64,000 nt of DNA from CAVUWL01 sp963787415 (GTDB lineage Bacteria; Actinomycetota; Thermoleophilia; Solirubrobacterales; 70-9): assembly GCA_963787415.1 (NCBI GenBank), contig CAWBCO010000003.1, positions 930,001 through 994,000 of the forward strand, in the 5' to 3' direction. Below the pieces are notes generated by a model. The model ran no database searches. It saw only the letters and a program-made list of their open reading frames with translations, and was not told where the DNA came from. Both the position numbers and the translations under genes were made by a program. Each line of letters starts with the position of its first letter. Position 1 is the stretch's first letter. Positions 63,311 to 64,000 of the stretch are shown piece after piece.

Positions 63311-64000
63311 GTGAAGGTCTTTGTCACCGGAGGGACCGGCTTCATCGGCGGGGAGCTCATCCGCCAGCTGCGGGGGCGCGGTGATCAGGTCAGCTGCCTC
63401 ATTCGCAGCCCCCAGAAGGGAGCGGCTCTTGAGGCGCTTGGCTGCGAGCTGATCGCCGGAGACCTTGCTGATTCAGAGGCAATCCGCGCTGGCATGAACG
63501 GCGCTGAGGCCGTCATCCATGCCGCCGCGATCTATCAGGTCGGGATCCCCGCCTCCCAGCGCCAGGCGATGCGCGAGGCAAATGTCGGGGGCACCGAACG
63601 GGTTCTGGGCGCGGCGCTTGAGGCAAGGATCCCAAAGGTGGTTTACGTCTCGACGGTCGGTGCTTTTGGCAACACGCATGGCGAAGTGGTTGATGAGTCC
63701 TACGAGCACCCTGGCAGGGACTTCACCTCGTGCTATGAGGAAACCAAGTGGGAAGCACATCAGATCGCCAAGCAGATGATTCTCGAGCAGGGGTTGCCCT
63801 GCGTCATCGTGCAACCGGGCGGCGTCTACGGACCGGGTGATACCTCCTCGGTTGCAGAGCTTCTCAACCAGTTTCTTGCCGGCAGGATGCCGTTGATGCC
63901 CTTTCCCGAGTTGGGAATCTGCCTCTCCCACGTCGAGGACGTTGCGGCGGGGATCATCCTCGCCCTTGATCGGGGCGATCCAGGGCAGACCTACATCCTG
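63311..64000 (+). CDS. NAD-dependent epimerase/dehydratase (extended SDR), N-terminal part
   Basis: The first 230 codons; the gene continues past the window. VFVTGGTGFIGGELIRQL is the NAD-binding motif, YEETKWE holds the catalytic Tyr-x3-Lys, VVYVSTVGAFG supplies the Ser/Thr, and PGGVYGPGD and LSHVEDVAAGI follow. It resembles dihydroflavonol-4-reductase-like and HpnA-like enzymes more than sugar epimerases. Substrate unknown. GTG 63311 fits the family start and the promoter. Confidence 0.85.
   Translation, partial: MKVFVTGGTGFIGGELIRQLRGRGDQVSCLIRSPQKGAALEALGCELIAGDLADSEAIRAGMNGAEAVIHAAAIYQVGIPASQRQAMREANVGGTERVLGAALEARIPKVVYVSTVGAFGNTHGEVVDESYEHPGRDFTSCYEETKWEAHQIAKQMILEQGLPCVIVQPGGVYGPGDTSSVAELLNQFLAGRMPLMPFPELGICLSHVEDVAAGIILALDRGDPGQTYIL

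Overview
The window is one chromosomal segment of a high-GC actinobacterium. The best fit is the class Thermoleophilia (Solirubrobacterales or Gaiellales type). This is inferred from gene content: HisZ with short HisG, SepF, MurA with Asp in place of the active-site Cys, an RsiG-like anti-sigma protein, and an FHA plus MerR pair. No database search was possible. Coding density is very high. Genes are packed with ATGA, GTGA and TTGA overlaps, and many transcription units seem to start leaderless: a TANNNT hexamer lies 6-9 nt before the start codon.

Layout. 1-3.6 kb: end of an AAG-type glycosylase gene, a class A penicillin-binding protein and tyrS. 3.6-8.8 kb: a complete rRNA operon (16S-23S-5S) with promoter, boxA-like element, processing stems and terminator, and no spacer tRNA. 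8.8-9.3 kb: two small minus-strand ORFs, one with a LexA-type box on its start codon. 9.4-15.2 kb: murA, then the histidine cluster hisZ-G-D-B-(hisH remnant)-A. 15.4-20.9 kb: CCA-adding enzyme, pgeF, yggS, sepF, proC, yggT, lspA and an S4-less pseudouridine synthase; this is a division/wall cluster tail without ftsZ or divIVA. 21-31 kb: rpsB-tsf-pyrH-frr-uppS-cdsA-dxr-rseP-ispG-proS-pgsA (translation, isoprenoid and lipid-carrier synthesis, phospholipid synthesis). 31-34.7 kb: a signalling group behind a near-consensus promoter (RsiG-like c-di-GMP anti-sigma candidate, zinc-ribbon FHA protein, MerR regulator), then an SRPBCC protein and a VAO-type FAD oxidase. 34.7-43.5 kb: a membrane protein whose N-terminal helix-turn-helix has been tandemly duplicated, a thioesterase, NAD synthetase, a WS/DGAT acyltransferase, a c-di-AMP riboswitch ahead of an RlpA-like protein, DNA polymerase IV, ccdA and a decayed flavodoxin-type gene. 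43.6-51.5 kb: FUSC protein, SCP-x thiolase, SDR, and a KdpD/KdpE-like pair in operon with an APC transporter carrying a C-terminal soluble domain. 51.8-64 kb: DsbA/VKOR oxidative folding pair, hydrolase, peroxiredoxin, cyclophilin, diacylglycerol kinase-like protein, murT-methyltransferase-gatD, a DHA2 MFS exporter, dut, hflX and the start of an epimerase/dehydratase.

How it fits together. Most of the window is housekeeping for envelope building and translation. The accessory interest lies in regulation: candidate readouts for c-di-AMP (riboswitch) and c-di-GMP (RsiG-like), an SOS-controlled small ORF, a KdpDE-type system wired to a non-Kdp transporter, and gene decay in hisH and a flavodoxin-like gene. 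No CRISPR array, insertion sequence, phage or tRNA gene was seen.
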